Source: Alitta virens (taxonomy: Eukaryota; Annelida; Polychaeta; Phyllodocida; Nereididae). Taken from it: a stretch of DNA of 64,000 nt. The notes beneath the pieces were generated by a model, which was not told where the DNA came from, made no database searches, and was given only the letters and a program-made list of their open reading frames with translations. The DNA is taken from positions 36,373,204-36,437,203 of the forward strand of contig OW028582.1 of assembly GCA_932294295.1 (NCBI GenBank), written 5' to 3'. Numbering within the stretch: position 1 is the first letter of the stretch; the number at the start of each line of letters is the position of its first letter. This document shows positions 22,930 to 34,251 of this stretch, piece after piece. The translations under genes were made by a program, and so were the position numbers.

Positions 22930-23684
22930 ACCATAAGTTTTCATGCTGTGGCGAACGATTTTTGTTCAATATTTTTTAACCCTGAAGTATTATTCCAAGC
23001 AATGCTCTTCTGATACTTCATCAAGAATTATGTGATACGTCTCTGAAGATTGTTATTCAGTTTAGAATAAAGACTATCTGATTGAGGTGTTGATCTCATG
23101 CATTAATACAATTTATCCCAAAACTTGACATAGTGAATTATACCTTTTGTAATGCGATCGGAATCCTTATTTTTGTGCTATTGGCATCAGTTTATCCAAA
23201 TATTATAATTAGAGTTGGAATCTTCAATTCTACCTATCTTGAATTTATTCATAATACAGGAATTGCCAGTTTGTTCCTAATTTTAGATCGAGCTTCCTCT
23301 GTATTGGTATATTTTCACAAATTTATGACTTGTTTTTGTAAATTTTCCACGATTGAAAATCACACAAAATATGGCTGATGGTCAGAGATATTCTCCATTA
23401 GAATTCCTGCAGTGGTTTTGAAGAAATGTGTAGACCTTATTTATATATGGTCATTCCTAATATGGGCATGCATAAAAAATGATGATACAACTTCACTGTA
23501 TTTTCTGAAACTTTTTAATTTTTATTATAGTAGTCTTAAGCAGTCATATATGTTATTATAAGGTGTTCTATAGATTTAGATCTGGTACATAAAGGGCTAC
23601 AGATAACAGTTATGTTATGTCACATTTGAGTCACTGAGCAGCTAAGGCATGGGACGGCCATCACTCAAGATTTTTACAAGCTAA

Positions 23685-24186
23685 AGCCCCCTTCACACGT
23701 AGGGTCTGCTGGGATCGGGATGAAGAATATTCTGGTGGCACCCCGGTAGTTATCTTAGGGGTGTCTCCACCTGTATATACCGTTTGTATATGTATAGGAA
23801 ATAAAATGAGTCTGAGTCTGAGTCACACATAGCCAGATCAGACAATGGAATGTCCCGGAGTAAAATTTCTTTCACTCCGGGGTGGTCCGGGAACAAAGGG
23901 CTGAAAATTTCAACAAAAAATAAATGTTTGGCGGTGTGTACACAATGGCAATATGGTGTCAACAAGGAGCAACACGGAGAAGTCTCCGGTTGTTGCCGGA
24001 GTTAACACGACTGTCCCGGAAGAATGCGGAGTGAACCAGATTTTACACGGTGCCTTCGCGGTGGTCCCGGATCGCCCCGGACAATGCTGGAAATGAACAC
24101 AAGGTCTACACGATATTACCCGGAGTATGCCGGAGTGATACTCCGGGATGCTCTGGCATCTGATCCGGCTATGTGTGAAGGGGGCT
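23685..24186. mobile_element. MITE with TAA target duplication, unit 1 only
   Basis: Ends agcccccttcacac and gtgtgaagggggct are exact inverted repeats, flanked by taa (23682-23684 and 24187-24189). Unit 2 shows the empty site gctaaagtatagg. A 3-bp TAA duplication suggests a PIF/Harbinger-type source. The left inverted repeat is itself split by a small insertion at about 23702-23823. Confidence 0.8.
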
Positions 24187-24535
24187 TAAAGTATAGGAAG
24201 TTTGCCTTACATACAACAAATTTGTGTCAATTAAAGTGACTGGGCTGAAATTGTGCTACCTTAATTAAAGGTTTGGCATACCATTGATATGCTAATAAAG
24301 TGAGTAATTTAATTCATTAGTAATTACACAGGTGTGGGGATGTCTGACTCCGATGGTTGAAACTGGATGATGACAACGATGTAAGTGATGATGAAGCCCA
24401 ACACCTGGAAATAGACACAGAATGGAGATCCACAGACTTTTGAACAATTACTAGTTATAAATAAAAATCAAAGAAGCAATTGAAATTGCAAGTTGCTATA
24501 GTGCACAATATGTATATGAAAAATCCATGGCTTTC

Positions 24536-24668
24536 ATAGGGTAAACTGTAACATGGTGTAGACTCTAAGACTTATTATCTCATCATTACGTCTGTCTCTG
24601 GTAGCTGGTCATATATGCTGATTAAGCTTCAGACCCAGTAGCACTGAGACAGACATGGAGACATAGAG
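24536..24668 (+). mobile_element. SINE fragment, family 1, in gene B intron 4
   Basis: Partial copy of the family-1 body (gctggtcatatatgctga, then cagacccagtagcactgag). The unit-2 copy is at about 55448-55580. Confidence 0.55.
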
Positions 24669-24964
24669 AGATATAATTAAAACTTAAACAACCTCAAAAT
24701 GGGAGTCTATATCTTATAAACCTATATTGCTGTACCAGCTTGGAATAGCAATGTCGTAATTTTATTTATTTTTTTAAAGACAAGTTTCATATCTAGCAAT
24801 TAATAAAGTCTTTTTTATGGATTGTATTTTTGCTGTTTATCTGCATCACTTACCCCTGCTGCACCCGATCGGTCCAGATTCAAGAATCCCATTGCAGAAA
24901 CTCCCGAAAATGTTTCAACCTTCTTGAACAGGTACACCTGAAATTATCAATCATGAATTCCCAA

Positions 24965-25077
24965 AATATCTATTAATCTATATATCTATCAATCTATATA
25001 TTTGTCTGTCTGTTATGTCTGTCTAGCTGTCTGTTTGTCTGTCTGTTTATCTATTTATCGATCTATCTATCTATGTA
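24965..25077. repeat. Tetranucleotide microsatellite (TATC/TGTC)
   Basis: Imperfect run of ctat and ctgt units in gene B intron 3. The counterpart at about 55848-55948 is shorter and differently arranged. Confidence 0.75.
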
Positions 25078-25139
25078 TAGTTTCATTAAAATGAATGTCC
25101 ACATGTTTCTGGTTTCTCTCTTTAACCGCAGGAGTTTGC

Positions 25140-25325
25140 CGGCAACAGTGGGGGTTGGAGCTCAGTGGAGCACGCTGGGCTTCCAACCACTGGGTCCCGG
25201 TTTCAATTTCCATCTAGCCTAAGTTGGATGGCTGTTACATCCTTCATCCTATTGCCATGGTCCCTGCCTGTCCTAATTAGCTCATCAGGTGCAGAAATAC
25301 AGGCCTTATCCACCCACCCACCCTT
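25140..25325 (+). mobile_element. tRNA-derived SINE, family 2, in gene B intron 3
   Basis: Head ggagctcagtggagcacgct resembles a tRNA A box and cccggtttcaatttcc a B box. The body tctagcctaagttggatgg and the end caggtgcagaaatacagg match the inverted copy at 19111-19286. The unit-2 copy is at 56008-56195. Confidence 0.7.
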
Positions 25326-26902
25326 GGCGGCAACAGTAATACATTTGAGTTGTGAAATGATAAATGATAATAAACTTATTTGTAAAGCACCTACTTCAGA
25401 AAAGATTTTGGCTCACCAGCGCTTGGATTGCAAAAGCTTATTTATTTATAGGCAGTTCTAAATAGATGAGTTTTAATTTCTTCTTAAAGCCATCACAGAT
25501 GGAGATTCACTTGCTATCTTCAGGTAATCTGTTCAAGAGGTGAGGAGTAATCACTGAGAAAGCAGATGCCCCAAATTGTTTACTAGACTGAGGTTTGAGG
25601 AGCAAGTAATTGTCATTGCTTCCAAAATGTATTGCATGCTGAGGCTGTTTCCTCAAGAGCTTTGTCAATGATATGTATGGTGTTGCCTCATTGTGTTCTG
25701 TGCTTATCTTGAGTGGCAGTGTGCATTAATTGGGCTACAGCTGTGCGAGCTGCCTCTATAGATGGAAATGCAATTATAAGTATGGAATCCCATTGAAATA
25801 ACGATATTATTAAACATTTGGTTAGTTGTTAAAAAACAAAATGCAATATACACAGTCAAAATTGATTTTACAGGAATATAAAGTAATGTCTTGGATTTCA
25901 TATGGTTGGGAAAATTTGGTTGTTCACAGATTGCACACTGTGTAAATCAGGATTATCCATGCAGTGAATCATTGTTTTTCTATGTGTAATGTTTAAACAG
26001 TAAGAAAGGTATCAAATTCATATTAGATGAGTCACTCGTGAAACTCCATTTGCCAATTTCATTTGAATGCCTAAAATTTCTAACAAAATTGAGGTTTTTG
26101 TAATATACATGAGTTACTCTCGTGATGTATTCTTGCGTGCAACTTTCCTGCACTCTAACAGTAAGCTAAAGAGCTAAAGAGCAGCTGCCCACCAGCCAAG
26201 TGCTAGTAGGCGAGCTAGTTGTGTACCCCTGGATCGTAATTCTATAATAGTATACACATGTGTATTACCTGGTAAAAGGTCTGTTCAGAAAAAGACTTCA
26301 CATTCGCATTGGTCAGCATGTCCAGTGGTTTCTTGCCCTGAAAAATTCAATGAAAGAAATTGAGTCAACACATGTTACAACCAAAGACACTTACCACCAA
26401 ATTAGCTGACCTGGCAGGGTATATATTAGTTTATTTGGCGATTACCAATCATGTTGCTTTGTCAAATTGCCTGACTGACATTTGGAGTACAAGTCAGAAT
26501 GTGCAAAAACAGAAACGTCCACACCCAAAATGTCCAATAAACATCCAAAATGTACAATTTTATTTTTACACATAGTTAATTGCTCTAATATGAGGAATAC
26601 AGTGGCGGGGCTACAGGTGTTAGTAGGCTAGGCTATTAAAACAATAGTGGATGGTGAGGAGTCCAACATAGAGGCTTTGTGGGATGAAAACGGACAAATT
26701 ATATCAGTCGAGGCCAATATAATTTTTCCTCACCCCACAAAACTCTATGATGGTCGATGCACCATCCACCATTTTATGTTCTCTTGTCAGCACCTGAAAT
26801 CTACCATAAAATCAATACACTTTAAATCTGTGTGAGCTGGATGCAGAAAAAGCGCCATTTCAGTTAAAACTTGTCTAACAGATTGGGGACATGTGTGGTT
26901 TT

Positions 26903-27174
26903 TTCTATTGATACTGATCATATGGAACTTTAAATTTTCTATTAATACTGATCATACGGAACTTTAAATTTCTATTAATACTGATCATATGGAGTTTAAA
27001 ATTTTTCTATTAATACTGATCATACAAACTTTAAATTTTCTATTAATACTGATCATACGGAACTTTAAATTTTCTATTAATACTGATTTTACGGAACTTT
27101 AAACTTTCTATTAATACTGATCATACAGAACTTTAAATTTTCTATTAATACTGATCGTATGGAACTTTAAATTT
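26903..27174. repeat. 33-34 bp satellite-like tandem array, 8 copies
   Basis: Eight copies of a monomer beginning ttctattaatactgatcata and ending ggaactttaaatt, each with its own substitutions. The unit-2 array (57770-58041) has the same eight copies in the same order with the same variants, so this array did not change after the units were copied. Confidence 0.9.
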
Positions 27175-27310
27175 TCAACAAACGAAACAAGGACTTTTGC
27201 GACATCGCTCATGACGTTCCTACTTCCAAATAAGGACAAAATGTGTACGGCCGATTAAATGCTGGCGTGATGTTGTAATTTATTGAGAATAACTTTGTCA
27301 TTCTGATTGG

Positions 27311-27420
27311 CTGACAGAAGCTGACAGAAGCTGACAGAAGCTGACAGAAGCTGACAGAAGCTGACAGAAGCTGACAGAAGCTGACAGAAGCTGACAGAAG
27401 CTGACAGAAGCTGACAGAAG
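27311..27420. repeat. 10-bp minisatellite ctgacagaag, 11 copies
   Basis: Eleven exact copies. Unit 2 has nine copies (58178-58267), one of them ttgacagaag. It lies in gene B intron 2, a few hundred bases from the 33-bp array. Confidence 0.95.
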
Positions 27421-27457
27421 CATATATCTGAAAACATATTGTATGCTTTCTTTAACG

Positions 27458-27898
27458 GCCTGTCAAATTGAACCTAGACAAAGCAAGACAACTTCTGTTA
27501 ATGTTTAAAAGCATTCACGGTTTAGCACCTGACCATCCGTGCAATGAGATAATTATGTCTGGAGAAGTTTAAGGTTGACAAGAAATGTTAATGAAAATGG
27601 TGTTATGATTCCATATGTTGATATTAATGGTACTAAAGCTTCATTTAGTTATCCGGGTCCCAAACTATTGAATAATTTGCCTAATTACATGAAAGAGTGC
27701 ACAGTAATTGATAATTTAAAAGAAAGGCTTAAATGTTTTTTTTATCACTGTAATCAGACAAATGTTTTATTGATGATTTATCCTTGTGTGTTATAATTTT
27801 ATATATTGTATTTTAATTCTGCATGGCCCTGTTTTAAAACAGACAGTAGTCTGAAACATGTTACCCTGTTAAAATATATTTAAATAAATAAATAAATT
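27458..27898 (+). pseudogene. 3' end of a CR1/L2-type LINE
   Basis: Encodes the tail of a LINE RT protein: MFKSIHGLAPDHPCN in one frame, then after a frame change SYPGPKLLNNLPNYMKE and LKERLKCFFY, the usual C-terminal motif of CR1/L2-like elements. It ends in an aaataaataaataa tail. Present in unit 2 at 58305-58745, with identical breaks. Confidence 0.75.
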
Positions 27899-27949
27899 GT
27901 AAGGCAAGTTCTTGCTGGTCAAGAGGGTTGATTGATGAGGTGAAGGAAA

Positions 27950-28190
27950 GGAGGAGTCCACCCATGTTATACATTTACCCCATGGATGGGGTCTTTCACT
28001 TGCCTCCGCATAGACCCTGAGCAAAAGGGACGCCAATTTAACGTCTCATGCGATCGAAATCCAGGATGTTGCTCATGAAGAGTGCCCGGGCTAGGGATCG
28101 AACCCGAATACCTGGCACTGCCAATTTAATGTCTCATCTGAACAACATCCAGCCAGGATGTTGCTGATTGAAGGGTGCCCCAATAAAAAT
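27950..28190 (-). mobile_element. SINE fragment, family 1, in gene B intron 2
   Basis: Minus-strand copy with a B-box-like segment (gggttcgatccc written here as gggatcgaacccg) and the body gcctccgcatagaccctgag. The unit-2 copy is at 58797-59030. Confidence 0.6.
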
Positions 28191-28370
28191 TAATTTAAAA
28201 TAGTTTGACGTCTTACCTGTTTGTCCAAATAAGCCGGTGAAGCCAACAACACTAACAATGATAGAGTCATCACAGTGAGGGAAGGATACAGCGACTTCGG
28301 TGGCATGTAACTTGAAAGGAGGCTCATGCCCAGACAGATCATTGAGATGGCAATCACAAGGAGAGACAAT

Positions 28371-31300
28371 ATATATATATAGATTTTATTGACATGTAAA
28401 ATATCATAAATGATACATATGTCATTCAGTTAAAAGATAACATGAAAGAGACATTAATGTAAGTACAGAAAGCAATAAAATTTCAATAATCAAGGTTCCA
28501 GCCACCAAGTTAACTTATAATACGTGTTTAAAATCCACATACACAATAGAAAAAAATACAAGCCACTAATAAAAACATTTCACTCTCAAAGTCCAAAACA
28601 TGACAAGCACATCATAACTAATAAACTAATAAACTAAATTAATAACTGTGTGGATACAGGAGATGGTTTTCTCTACACATCAGCTTGAAGGAGAAACTTT
28701 CCTAAACTAATTAATAACTCAGGTTCCTTGTTTGTCATTATTGCTGTAAACTTAGTTATATCATCTAGAGACAAGAAGTTGTTAATAAATTTAGTTGCAT
28801 TCAAAAAAAGGTTAACACGGTGTTGCTCATTGCCAGGACAGACAATCAAACAGTGAATTTCGTCTTCTACAAAGTTTAACGTACACTTTTCACATATTCT
28901 ATTTGGAGCAGGAATTATTGGTTTATGGTGTCGACCTGTTTCAATCTTCAGGCTATGTGAACTTGTCCTAAATCTAGCTATTTTAGTTAACACTTTGCGA
29001 ATTTGTTGCAATTCAAGATAAGGTTCTATTCTACAATCAGTTTTAAATAGTTTATATGTCCTAAGATTTGGTTGTTGTGAACTGTCATTTATTGCATTTA
29101 TAAGTCGCTCATGTTCGGCTTCATAGAGTCTTAGTTTCACTGTGTTAGAGATATTATCAATGTCAAAGTTTCTGAGGTTACTAATATCATATTCAATGTT
29201 GCAGTTATTTAATACATGACACACTTTACTGAACCAGTTATTTCCATTTACTGCATTCACATAAATTTCCTTCTGAAAATTTAAACATTTCTTAAGTAAA
29301 CTGTCATCAGGTGCTCTTTCCAATCTTATCCAGTAATTCACCATTCTAATTTTCTGTCTGACATGCAATGGGAATCTACCTGTTTCACCATAGACTGCTA
29401 AAGATGGTGTTTGTTTTCTAACTCCTAATATGTTTTTAAGATATGCAAGTTGCAAATTTTCTAATTCAGGCATAGATTTTTCACTTGTCCATATTTCACT
29501 ATTGTACTCCAGGATAGGTAAAATATAGGTATCAAACATTCGAAGAGATAGCATGGGATCGATTTTTCCTAATGCTTGTTTTGAATCACCTTGCAGTGCA
29601 AAGAGCGCTTTATGAGCTTGTGTTGAGAGGTATTCCGTCATCTTGCTATGTATTCTACGCTTATTAGTAAGCATATGGCCAAGATATTTGAAGCTGTCAA
29701 CATTTACTAGTTTTTCCCCATTACAGAAGAAGGTGCTTATTGCTTTGTTACCAATCTGCATCACTTTGGTTTTACTAACATTTACAATAAGGTGCCATTT
29801 TTTACAGTAATTATGAAGTGAATTTATACTATTTTGCATGCAATTAGGAGAATCAGCTACAAGTGCGATGTCATCGGCATACAATATATGTGTAAGAGTA
29901 AAATCACCTAATGTTATTCCATCTGATTTTTCAAGATGATCGGGTAGATCTGACATAAATTCATTGAATAATTTTGGGCTGAGGATTCCACCTTGTAATA
30001 CCCCACATTTGCTGTCAATAGAACCACCGGTATTACCACCTTGGTTTACTCTTGCTTTTGCCTTATCATACATACTAATGATAACCTTGAGCATTTTGTC
30101 ACCAATATTCTGCTGCATCAATTTGTAGTACAAAGCATTTCTATTAATGTAATCGAATGCTTTAGTAAAATCAACAAAGCACAAGTATACAGGTTTTCGC
30201 ATTGCTTGTTGGTAACTTATAACTGTGTCAAGAACAAAGACACAGTCAGTAGTGCTTGACCCAGGGGTGAACCCAAACTGACAAGGATCATCAAGATTTA
30301 GAGCCTCATTTTTAAAGTATAATCTGCTATTTAGGATTGAGTCAAAAATCTTACCCATTACTACATTTACAGTTATTTTTCTATAGTTATCAGGATCTGT
30401 GCGGTTACCTTTTTTATGTAAAGCATTAATAAGCCCTTCTGACCACTGAGATGGGTATTCACCTTTATCAAAAATGTGGTTGAATACAGCACAAAATGGT
30501 GTTATAAGATTTTCACCAGCATATTTATAGAATTCTGCGGGTATCCCATCAATGCCAGCCGCTTTATTATTTTTGAGTCTCCTGAAATGCAGGGCGACCT
30601 CTTCTTCAGTTATTACATTATCACAAATATGAGTAGATAGTTCACTACTGCAGCTATAACCGGAATTTTGCACAGCATTAACTATGTGTGCCATATTTTC
30701 AGTGTCAAAATAGTCACGCTCTGGTGGAAGCGATTGTTGTTTAAAGTAGTTATGAAAGGTATCTAAGTCTGGGCAGTTAACTTGGATTTTTCCAACAGAT
30801 TTTAATTTATTCCAATACTTCCAGCAATCTGCTTGATTTTTACCCATGAGAGTTTGCATTTCCTTTCTATTATTTCCTTGAAATTTTCTTTTTTTCTTTT
30901 GAGTTACTCGTTTGTAATATCTGTGCATAATACCATATTGCATTTTATTTTGATCCAGGGCTAAATCATTCTGTTTAGCAAAGTCATTCAAAGATTTTCT
31001 GAGATTTTTACACTCACTATCAAACCATTTATTAGTAGGAAAAGTGCTTTTTGCAGATTTAGATTTCTTTTTCTCAAACGTTGGCCGTATTCTATCAGTT
31101 AAGTATTGGTATACAGTATCTATGACCACATCTGTATCATAGTCTGACTCAATATCACAGCATAGCTTATACAGTGTGTTCTTGGCATTTTCATTGTCAA
31201 AATTAGAGAGGTATTCTTCAGTTTTACTCTTGTCAAATACATACTTGAATGTTCTGGTCTGCCGACTATTTTTAGTCTGTTTATTTATTTTTGGTACTTT

Positions 31301-31773
31301 GGGAAAGTTAAAAGAAAAGCTAAGTGGTGTATGGTCAGACTCAGTAAGCTTATCATTTACAACAAACTCATGAAGGCAATTATACGCTGGTTCACTACAA
31401 AGCAAATAGTCAACAACACTTTGTCCCATAGGAGTATGACAGGTAAATCGATCGGTTATACTTTCATCAAAGAATCCATTCATTATTCTAATACTGCTTG
31501 CCCTACATAAGTTAATGAGATCCTTTCCAAAGGTGTTTACCTTCTTATCTCTACACAGTCTGTGCTTAAGGGACCATTTGTGTTGCATTGTAGTTGCAAC
31601 ACGAGATACAGTGCCTAAGTCAGAGATGAGAGAAGAATTTTTTCCATTTACAGGTTCTTCAAAATCATTCATATCACCTGTCCGGCTATTAAAATCACCA
31701 CAAATAGAAACAAAGGGTGTTCTATCCAGAAAACATGCAAGATCCTCACAATAAAATGATGATCCTCACAATA
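28371..31773 (-). mobile_element. 5'-truncated LINE (LINE-1 of this array) inserted in gene B exon 2
   Basis: Non-LTR retrotransposon, 3.4 kb, with an (AT)n 3' tail at 28371-28382. Unit 2 has the uninterrupted exon (gagagacaatgaaatgatg), which fixes the insertion point. The 5' junction shows a 20-bp segment present twice (31741-31760 and 31761-31780). There is no long target duplication; the shared bases are acaat. Confidence 0.9.
28673..31672 (-). CDS. LINE endonuclease-reverse transcriptase, open reading frame
   Basis: A 999-residue open frame that continues upstream to the truncated 5' end (GDFNSRTGD just before the first Met belongs to the endonuclease). The rest of the AP-type endonuclease ends with SDHTPLSF (112-119). 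Reverse transcriptase motifs follow: NNKAAGIDGIPAEFYKY (368-384), FVDFTKAFD (499-507), GVLQGGILSP (557-566) and catalytic YADD (598-601). A C-terminal Cys/His cluster C927-x2-C930-x9-H940-x4-C945 would bind nucleic acid. This is a jockey/CR1/RTE-like LINE; the clade is not resolved by eye. The absence of stops points to a young insertion. Confidence 0.9.
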   Translation of the reverse strand: MNDFEEPVNGKNSSLISDLGTVSRVATTMQHKWSLKHRLCRDKKVNTFGKDLINLCRASSIRIMNGFFDESITDRFTCHTPMGQSVVDYLLCSEPAYNCLHEFVVNDKLTESDHTPLSFSFNFPKVPKINKQTKNSRQTRTFKYVFDKSKTEEYLSNFDNENAKNTLYKLCCDIESDYDTDVVIDTVYQYLTDRIRPTFEKKKSKSAKSTFPTNKWFDSECKNLRKSLNDFAKQNDLALDQNKMQYGIMHRYYKRVTQKKKRKFQGNNRKEMQTLMGKNQADCWKYWNKLKSVGKIQVNCPDLDTFHNYFKQQSLPPERDYFDTENMAHIVNAVQNSGYSCSSELSTHICDNVITEEEVALHFRRLKNNKAAGIDGIPAEFYKYAGENLITPFCAVFNHIFDKGEYPSQWSEGLINALHKKGNRTDPDNYRKITVNVVMGKIFDSILNSRLYFKNEALNLDDPCQFGFTPGSSTTDCVFVLDTVISYQQAMRKPVYLCFVDFTKAFDYINRNALYYKLMQQNIGDKMLKVIISMYDKAKARVNQGGNTGGSIDSKCGVLQGGILSPKLFNEFMSDLPDHLEKSDGITLGDFTLTHILYADDIALVADSPNCMQNSINSLHNYCKKWHLIVNVSKTKVMQIGNKAISTFFCNGEKLVNVDSFKYLGHMLTNKRRIHSKMTEYLSTQAHKALFALQGDSKQALGKIDPMLSLRMFDTYILPILEYNSEIWTSEKSMPELENLQLAYLKNILGVRKQTPSLAVYGETGRFPLHVRQKIRMVNYWIRLERAPDDSLLKKCLNFQKEIYVNAVNGNNWFSKVCHVLNNCNIEYDISNLRNFDIDNISNTVKLRLYEAEHERLINAINDSSQQPNLRTYKLFKTDCRIEPYLELQQIRKVLTKIARFRTSSHSLKIETGRHHKPIIPAPNRICEKCTLNFVEDEIHCLIVCPGNEQHRVNLFLNATKFINNFLSLDDITKFTAIMTNKEPELLISLGKFLLQADV

Positions 31774-32659
31774 AAATGATGATTCCATGGGAAGAGTTAA
31801 AACTGTCCACCGCTTCGCATAACTGGTTGTAACGCATGCGAAATCTGCAAATTGACAATTGTTTTAAATACATACAATGTTACACATGTAAAAATGTGCC
31901 TGACTTGAATTGTGTTATTTCTGATGGAAAATGAAATGCTTTTTAGTCCAATTAGGACTGCCGAGATACAAAACTGAAATATTTTTCTTTTTATTGTACT
32001 AGGCTCAAGAACATTTACCAATTGTGTTACCTTTGCAGAGCATCACAATCTTTTCCAAACAAGTCTGGTGATATTTCCATCGTTTCATAGAGGACTTGGA
32101 ATTCTTTTCCGAGTATGAAGGAATAGACGGCAATGTAGTATGGAATGATCATCTGTCCAGGTAATATGAAGAATAAGGAAAGTAGGGTTGTAAAGATATT
32201 GCATATCGGATCTGTAAAAAGACGTTTTGCACTGCATATTGGCAAAACATCTACAAAAAAATTATCCAGAATTGTTATAAGGCAGGTGGCAATCATGGTC
32301 AGTACTGGTAAAACCAAAGCTGAGAAGATCACGGCCTTAGCAAGACATTGCGGATGGTAATGAAATTCTCTCAAATCCATCACAAGAAAGTTGCCTTTCC
32401 GTGACATGTAAAACATTGAGATTGAAGACAGTATGCTCCAGGCGAAGATAGCAGCAATTTGCGAAGTAAATGCAATATTCTGATAGAAGTCTTTGGAGTT
32501 AATAGTGGACATCAATAGAGATGTTAAGGCAACCACGCAGCCACAAATGTGGAGTATGTTGTGCGTGATAGACAAAATGTGCCAAAAACTTCTTGGCTTT
32601 CCTTCAATGTGAGATTTCCCAAATAATATAAATGCTTTGTGAAATTTTGCCAGCTCCAT

Positions 32660-33154
32660 TTTGACTTCTGAACTCTTGCGTAGAGTATGCCAAATGATTC
32701 TGTGGCAATCTAATTTACATTACATAGTAATGTTACCATGGTGATCATAAAACAAAATATCTTTTTACTTTGGAATCCATTATCTCTATTACCACCTAAT
32801 CCATTTCTGGAGGTGCTGCAACTAATTGATTTCTGGTAAACAACTAAAAAATTATATAGTCGAAATGCCAAATGAAATGAATAATATCTACATAGTTGCT
32901 ATGGGGGGATCAATAAACAATAGTTATTTATACTTACATTATTTGTCATCAATTACCGCCTTCAAATAATGATGCATTTGCCTCAGATGCGTGGGTATTT
33001 ATTTGTGTTAAAGCAAATACATCACAATGCACTAACATGAAAGGCAATGAATAGTTTAATACACATTTGCTTCACTGAAAGCAGTATGTGACATTGGTTA
33101 TTAGGCCTACATGCCAGTTTTTATGTAATATGTGCCTAAGCCAGAGCTAGATCC
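32660..33154. other. 5' flank of gene B, unit 1
   Basis: Non-coding, ends at the BEL target duplication (33155-33159). Nearly identical to 60095-60590 upstream of the intact unit-2 gene B. I see no clear core promoter. Confidence 0.4.
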
Positions 33155-33159
33155 TGTAC

Positions 33160-33576
33160 TGTAACAGCAGCCGCTGTTGAACTTAAAATAAGAACATCCC
33201 TTTGAGTTATCACTGGCTTTATTTCCATAAACACATTAGGTCTCTTATGAGCCGTGATACTGCAATTTATAGGAATATTACAGTATTACAGTTTGTATAA
33301 ATAATGAATGTATTTAATATATTGAAATGTAGAAATGTACATATCTAAGAAATTACCTTTTTTGGTGTTCCTATAATTCTTAAATAATACTATCATATAG
33401 TCTGTTGCTTCTCTCTCTCTGAGTCTTACAGTATATGAACAACAGAAAGTAATTTGAAGTATTAAGAGGAAATAGAGGTGTTAAAAACAGTAACTTTGAA
33501 CAAAGAAAACAAAAGAATTGGAACTTTACAGTCCCCAGCAATGCACATTGCACATGTGTGCAAACTGTGCATAACA
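33160..33576 (-). repeat. 3' LTR of BEL copy 2
   Basis: 417 bp, TG...CA ends, followed by the polypurine tract complement at 33577-33585. Differs from the copy-1 3' LTR at very few bases. Confidence 0.95.
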
Positions 33577-33789
33577 CTCCCCACCAAATGATATTAAATA
33601 ATTTTAAATAAGTATAAGCAGCTACATATTTAACTTTACATCAAATGAGTCAGGAATGCTCAAACCAGAGTAATCAGCGAAGCTGCAAAGAGTAATAAAG
33701 TGTACTGTAAACATTGAATCTCCATAAACATCTGAAAGGTGCGGCAAATCAGCGAGTGCTAATTTAAAGTGAATGAATAATATTTACGG

Positions 33790-34248
33790 TTAAGAGTCCA
33801 GCAATAAAACTAACTTCTGAACTGGTCTCTCTAAACAACTTGGAGCTGTGTGTTTTCTAGTGTTTGCAAATCCAGGGTTCCCAATTTTGACTTTAACTTT
33901 TCGAACCAACCCATCTTGTCCTGGATCCGCAGTCACTACCCGTCCTAATTTCCATTGGTTTCTCGGAATGTTATCGTCTACTACCAGCACAACATTGCCG
34001 ACTGCAAGATTTTTGCGTTGTTTTGTCCATTTCGAACGGGGTTGCATTAAGGATATAAATTCCTTGCACCACCTCTCCCAAAAGGCATTGGCTAGGTATT
34101 GAACCTGTCGCCAACGTTTTCTACAATAGGAATCTGCAGACTGAAATTCACAAGAAGGAGGTAATACCACATTAGCCTGCATGGTCAATAAATGATTTGG
34201 GAATATCGGCTGAAGAGATGTGGGGTCATTCAGACTGGTCACTGACAA
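33790..34248 (-). CDS. BEL copy 2: DUF5641-like C-terminal region
   Basis: 152-residue open frame with YLANAFWERWCKEF and WKLGRVVTADPG, the region that follows integrase in BEL/Pao pol. It is separated from the integrase frame by a stop at 34252-34254 just after IVNS, present in both copies. Confidence 0.82.
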   Translation of the reverse strand: MSVTSLNDPTSLQPIFPNHLLTMQANVVLPPSCEFQSADSYCRKRWRQVQYLANAFWERWCKEFISLMQPRSKWTKQRKNLAVGNVVLVVDDNIPRNQWKLGRVVTADPGQDGLVRKVKVKIGNPGFANTRKHTAPSCLERPVQKLVLLLDS

Positions 34249-34251
34249 AGG

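Larger units (their letters stand above)
24324..32659 (-). pseudogene. Gustatory-receptor-like 7TM protein, gene B of unit 1 (LINE-disrupted)
   Basis: Paralogue of gene A with the same five-exon plan: exon 1 32031-32659, exon 2 split into 31774-31844 and 28217-28370, exon 3 26269-26337, exon 4 24854-24937, exon 5 24324-24404 (stop 24324-24326). Exon 5 encodes TYIVVIIQF and exon 4 GFLNLDR, so the receptor identity is as for gene A. A 3.4-kb LINE is inserted in exon 2, in the region between the intracellular loop and transmembrane segment 5, in the same orientation as the gene. Exon 4 has also lost one codon (84 against 87 bases in unit 2). The other splice sites and frames are intact, so the damage is recent. 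A product would need the LINE to be spliced out, for which I see no evidence. Confidence 0.85.
7836..33154. repeat. Tandem unit 1
   Basis: This segment and 40956-60590 align along their whole length apart from discrete insertions and deletions. The first 3 kb of unit 3 (60933-64000) align too. Unit-1-specific material includes LINEs at 8811-10246 and 28371-31773, a MITE at 23685-24186, about 1.16 kb at 21767-22929, and a left part (about 10400-12930) that units 2 and 3 have lost. Confidence 0.9.

Noticed and set aside
26647..26835. A conserved 62-residue plus-strand frame present in both units
   Set aside because: It is intronic to gene B, and its conservation is explained by recent duplication of the whole unit. 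The flanking gaggccaatataatttttcc and tggtg segments suggest a decayed repeat.
27311..27420. A CRISPR-like array
   Set aside because: The 10-bp copies are contiguous with no spacers, the genome is clearly animal nuclear DNA, and there are no cas genes. It is a minisatellite.
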